64,000 nt of DNA. Source: Polyangiaceae bacterium. GTDB taxonomy: Bacteria; Myxococcota_A; Polyangia; Polyangiales; Polyangiaceae. Below the pieces are notes generated by a model, which was not told the origin of the DNA, did no database searches, and was given only the letters and a program-made list of their open reading frames with translations. A program made the position numbers and the translations under genes. Location: the NCBI GenBank assembly GCA_019637295.1, contig JAHBVX010000005.1, forward strand, positions 186,001 to 250,000, given 5' to 3'. Numbering within the stretch: position 1 is the first letter of the stretch; the number at the start of each line of letters is the position of its first letter. Below are positions 61,795 through 64,000 of the stretch, in pieces.

Positions 61795-62415
61795 TCAGCT
61801 CTGCACCTCGAAGGCCTGACGCGCCAACTCGGCTCCAGAGGCGTCGCGCACCACGGCCGTCCAGTTGCCGGACTTCTTCACGTTTGCCGAGCGCGCCCAG
61901 GTGCGCCACCGGGACGACTGCTTGGGGATGTCGAGCTTCACGAAGCCAACCCTCTCCCCGGTCGAGTGTTCGAAGGTGACGACGATCTGCCCCGAGTCGT
62001 CGCCCTCGTTCTTGGCCTCGATGAAGGCGAACACCTGTCCCGCGCCCGCGGAGATCGAGGCGGCGGGAACCGGCTCCCGGTCGGCGATCGCGTGGGTCAC
62101 CACCAGGCGCTTGATCCCGAGCGCGGCGGAGGTCGCGGCGGCGGGCTCGCCGCCAGCGCTGCCGGCGACCGGGTCCGTGGCGGCGGTGGCGACCGGCGCG
62201 AGCTGCTGCACGGTCGGTGAGGTCGCCGGCCGCGCCTCGGGCGCCAGCGCGCGCTCGACGGTCGCGCCCGGACCGGCGTTGGCCTCTGCCTGCTCCGCAG
62301 CGGTGCGGGCTGGCTCGGCCTCCACCGAGCCGCGCTCCCGCTGGCACCCGGCTGCAGCGAGCAGGAGACCGAGCGCGAGAAGGGATGCAAAACGAGTGGA
62401 CCGTGCTGATGTCAT
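61795..62415 (-). CDS. DUF2914 lipoprotein
   Basis: 206 residues from ATG 62415. Signal ends in LLLAAAGC. A Pro/Ala linker of 80 residues precedes the DUF2914 domain: IKRLVVTHAIADREPVPAAS, VFAFIEAKNEGDD, VGFVKLDIPKQSSRWRTW and WTAVVRDASGAELARQAF. DUF2914 occurs in envelope proteins of unknown role. It follows the 62542 gene with a hairpin between. Confidence 0.8.
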   Translation of the reverse strand: MTSARSTRFASLLALGLLLAAAGCQRERGSVEAEPARTAAEQAEANAGPGATVERALAPEARPATSPTVQQLAPVATAATDPVAGSAGGEPAAATSAALGIKRLVVTHAIADREPVPAASISAGAGQVFAFIEAKNEGDDSGQIVVTFEHSTGERVGFVKLDIPKQSSRWRTWARSANVKKSGNWTAVVRDASGAELARQAFEVQS

Positions 62416-62491
62416 GGGACTCCTCACCCACCCTAGGAGCAAGCCCCTGGCCAGCCAACTTTCCGGCGTTTCCTTGACCGAACGGCGCTGA

Positions 62492-62513
62492 GCCGTGGCT
62501 CGGGGCCCACGGC
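62492..62513 (-). terminator. Hairpin between two minus-strand genes
   Basis: GCCGTGG (62492-62498) and CCACGGC (62507-62513) are perfect reverse complements around 8 nt, 29 bp downstream of the stop of the 62542 gene. No T-run follows, so terminator function is uncertain. Confidence 0.35.
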
Positions 62514-62541
62514 GCCGCGGCCGGCTGGACGCGCGCAGTCG

Positions 62542-62913
62542 CTACCCGTCTCGGGCCTGGGCCCGGGCGAGGTGGCTGAGCGCGGCGGTGATCGCCGTCG
62601 CGAGCTCGGCCAGCGGGGGCCCGTCGGCCGAGACGAGCGCCAGGTAGGTCTTGGGCAGCACCTCGTAGCGTGGCATGAACTCGAATCGCACCAGCGCGGC
62701 GCCGTCCGGCAGGACAAGCCGCGCCCCCGCGGGGGGCACGTCGAGGGGCCGACCGTAGCGGCGGAAGACGGCGGGCAGGGCCCCCGGGGGCAGCGCGCGC
62801 CCGGGCTCGCCAGGCTCGAGCAGGCTCAGCCCGGAGCCGTCCAGCACGAGCCAGGTGGCCTGCACGGCGCCGTCCGGCGCCAAGCGCTCGAAGACGCGCA
62901 ACCGATTCGCCAT
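62542..62913 (-). CDS. Small cytoplasmic protein, function unknown
   Basis: About 123 residues from ATG 62913 (an in-frame ATG at 62946 is possible). No signal or membrane segment. Two beta hairpins and an amphipathic C-terminal helix (LAELATAITAALSHLARAQA) are suggested. I do not recognise it. It is divergent from the exported His/Cys-rich protein and separated by a hairpin from the DUF2914 gene. Confidence 0.6.
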   Translation of the reverse strand: MANRLRVFERLAPDGAVQATWLVLDGSGLSLLEPGEPGRALPPGALPAVFRRYGRPLDVPPAGARLVLPDGAALVRFEFMPRYEVLPKTYLALVSADGPPLAELATAITAALSHLARAQARDG

Positions 62914-63024
62914 CAGTTCGTCACTGCCTTTGGAGTGCGAACGCATCCCAGTTGCATCTTACTGCCTGGGCGCGGCCTGCGCGACCTTGCGTACACCACC
63001 CGGCTGTGGGAGATTGCCGGCGTC

Positions 63025-63462
63025 GTGCACAAGCTGTGCTCCCGAGCTGCCTCCTTCCCGGCCCGCGCGCTCGCGGTGTGCGTGGTGGCGCTCGTGGCCC
63101 TCGGTCAGCTCAACGCGCTCGGCCACACCTGGCTGGTGCAGCACACGGTCTGCGCCGAGCACGGCGATGTCCATCACGAAGTGAGCGCAGGACCGCCCAG
63201 CTCGAGCGCAACGCCGGCCCCCGCCGTGCAGGTCACCGTCACCGCAGGCGGGGCTTCGGCCGGCGCGGACCATGAGCACTGCGATGGCTGGGTTCGCCTG
63301 CCACAGCCGCTCGCGCCGCCCGAGCCCCGCCTGAGCGCGGAGCTTGGCTCCCAGTCCCAGTCCATGCCGCGGGCCCCGGCACGCGCCGAGCACGCCCTCT
63401 CCATTCCGCTGCTCGCCGTCGCACCCAAGCTGCCGCCCCCGACCGCGCGCTCCTGGGCCTGA
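63025..63462 (+). CDS. Exported His/Cys-containing small protein
   Basis: About 145 residues from GTG 63025. Signal-like stretch ALAVCVVALVALGQLNALGH, then HTVCAEHGDVHHEV and DHEHCDGWVRL, giving a cluster of His and Cys that could bind a metal ion. The rest is Pro/Ala/Ser-rich. I do not recognise the family. It precedes the outer-membrane protein gene by 116 bp on the same strand. A metal-handling pair is suggested but not shown. Confidence 0.55.
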   Translation: MHKLCSRAASFPARALAVCVVALVALGQLNALGHTWLVQHTVCAEHGDVHHEVSAGPPSSSATPAPAVQVTVTAGGASAGADHEHCDGWVRLPQPLAPPEPRLSAELGSQSQSMPRAPARAEHALSIPLLAVAPKLPPPTARSWA

Positions 63463-63578
63463 CCCGAGACGCGTCGAGTCCCGACGCGGCCTGACCTGTA
63501 CCCGCACGGCGAGCTGGCCGGGCGATGGCGCGGGTCCCTCGCTCCGACTTGGATCCCCCTCGCGTGCAAGGCGCGCTC

Positions 63579-64000
63579 ATGCGACGGAATCGCTTCGCTA
63601 CACCCATCCTCATCGCACTCGCTCTCTGCTCGCCGCTGCGCGCGGCCGGGGACGAGTTTGACCGGCTCGCTCGCGAGCTCGAGACGGGCGAAGCGTCGGC
63701 TCCCGCGGGCGAGGCCGTGGGCGCGGGCCCGACGACACCCAGCGCCATGAACCCCGAGATCAGTCTGGTGCTCGACGTCGCCGCGGCGTGGTTCTCGAGC
63801 GACGAGAATGGGCAGACCGGCGCGCACGATCCCACGACCACCGGCTTCAACTTCCAGCAACTCGAGCTCGCCGTGCGTGCGCCCGTGGACCCCTACTTCC
63901 GGTTCGACGCCTATCTGGTGTTCGGACTGTTCGGCGTGGAGCTCGAGGAAGCGTACGGCACCACCCTCGCGCTCCCCGCTGGACTTCAGGCGCGGTTCGG
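63579..64000 (+). CDS. Outer-membrane beta-barrel/receptor-like protein (3' partial)
   Basis: At least 140 residues from ATG 63579, cut by the window end. Signal peptide MRRNRFATPILIALALCSPL with AxA-like site, then an acidic region, then amphipathic strands such as MNPEISLVLDVAAAWFSSDE, FNFQQLELAVRAPVDPYFRF and DAYLVFGLFGVELEEAYGTT. The alternating pattern and the phrase on the second strand fit a porin-like or zinc-regulated outer-membrane receptor family of myxobacteria. Because the barrel is truncated, the assignment is by pattern only. Confidence 0.65.
   Translation, partial: MRRNRFATPILIALALCSPLRAAGDEFDRLARELETGEASAPAGEAVGAGPTTPSAMNPEISLVLDVAAAWFSSDENGQTGAHDPTTTGFNFQQLELAVRAPVDPYFRFDAYLVFGLFGVELEEAYGTTLALPAGLQARF

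Overview
The window is very GC-rich and strongly GC3-biased DNA, densely packed with genes on both strands. It looks like a chromosomal segment of a myxobacterium (Myxococcota, most likely Polyangiales/Sorangiineae-like). The reasons are the many lipoproteins that place a long Gly/Ser/Ala spacer between the lipidated Cys and a folded domain, a Ser/Thr protein kinase beside an FHA-domain sigma-54 activator, a Suv3-type helicase, tandem ArsA-like ATPases and a GldA/F/G-type ABC module. This assignment is inference; no rRNA or marker comparison was possible. I see no tRNA, rRNA, CRISPR array, insertion sequence, prophage or integron.

Layout. 1-9.3 kb holds an AI-2E transporter (5' truncated), a two-TM small protein, a Suv3-like RNA helicase, citrate synthase, a tail-anchored low-complexity protein, glutaminyl-tRNA synthetase with a C-terminal YqeY-like domain, and an LRR lipoprotein. 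9.3-12.5 kb is a minus-strand run: LamG lipoprotein, Nudix hydrolase, exported C39-like protein, OmpA-family lipoprotein. 12.6-16.4 kb is a signalling locus in which an FHA-AAA+-Fis sigma-54 activator diverges from a membrane Ser/Thr kinase coupled to an envelope protein. 16.4-17.3 kb is an iron locus: bacterioferritin and bacterioferritin-associated ferredoxin diverge around an AT-rich region with a 19-bp Fur-like palindrome. 17.4-30.7 kb holds a DUF362 protein, an M29-like protein, uvrA, a cyclophilin-HAD-ArsA-ArsA operon, and a minus-strand FAD oxidoreductase-M1 peptidase-UbiA-methyltransferase operon.

30.8-42.3 kb carries a membrane protein of unknown function, many lipoproteins (TlpA-like, two ConA-like, Cys-rich), a translationally coupled pair of lipoproteins with the alkaline-phosphatase/sulfatase fold, and a PAS-GGDEF diguanylate cyclase. 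42.3-47.2 kb is a four-gene GldA/GldF/GldG/DUF4340 ABC operon with every junction overlapping. 47.2-51 kb has queG with a hairpin-rich upstream region, a diiron ferritin-like protein and a CXXCH-containing lipoprotein.

51-59.3 kb is the most unusual part. Three minus-strand genes overlap end to start: a lipoprotein with PPC-like modules, a lipoprotein with a metzincin-type zinc motif, and a polytopic sulfatase-fold enzyme. They diverge from a lipoprotein papain-like protease with two P-domain-like modules. This is the best candidate for an undescribed cell-surface system. The window ends with a hydrolase, a heme-copper oxidase subunit III-like protein, small lipoproteins, and a His/Cys-rich exported protein ahead of a truncated outer-membrane protein.

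Taken together, the region is dominated by envelope functions. Many neighbours are joined by ATGA, GTGA or TTGA overlaps, which makes operon calls reliable even where product function is unknown.
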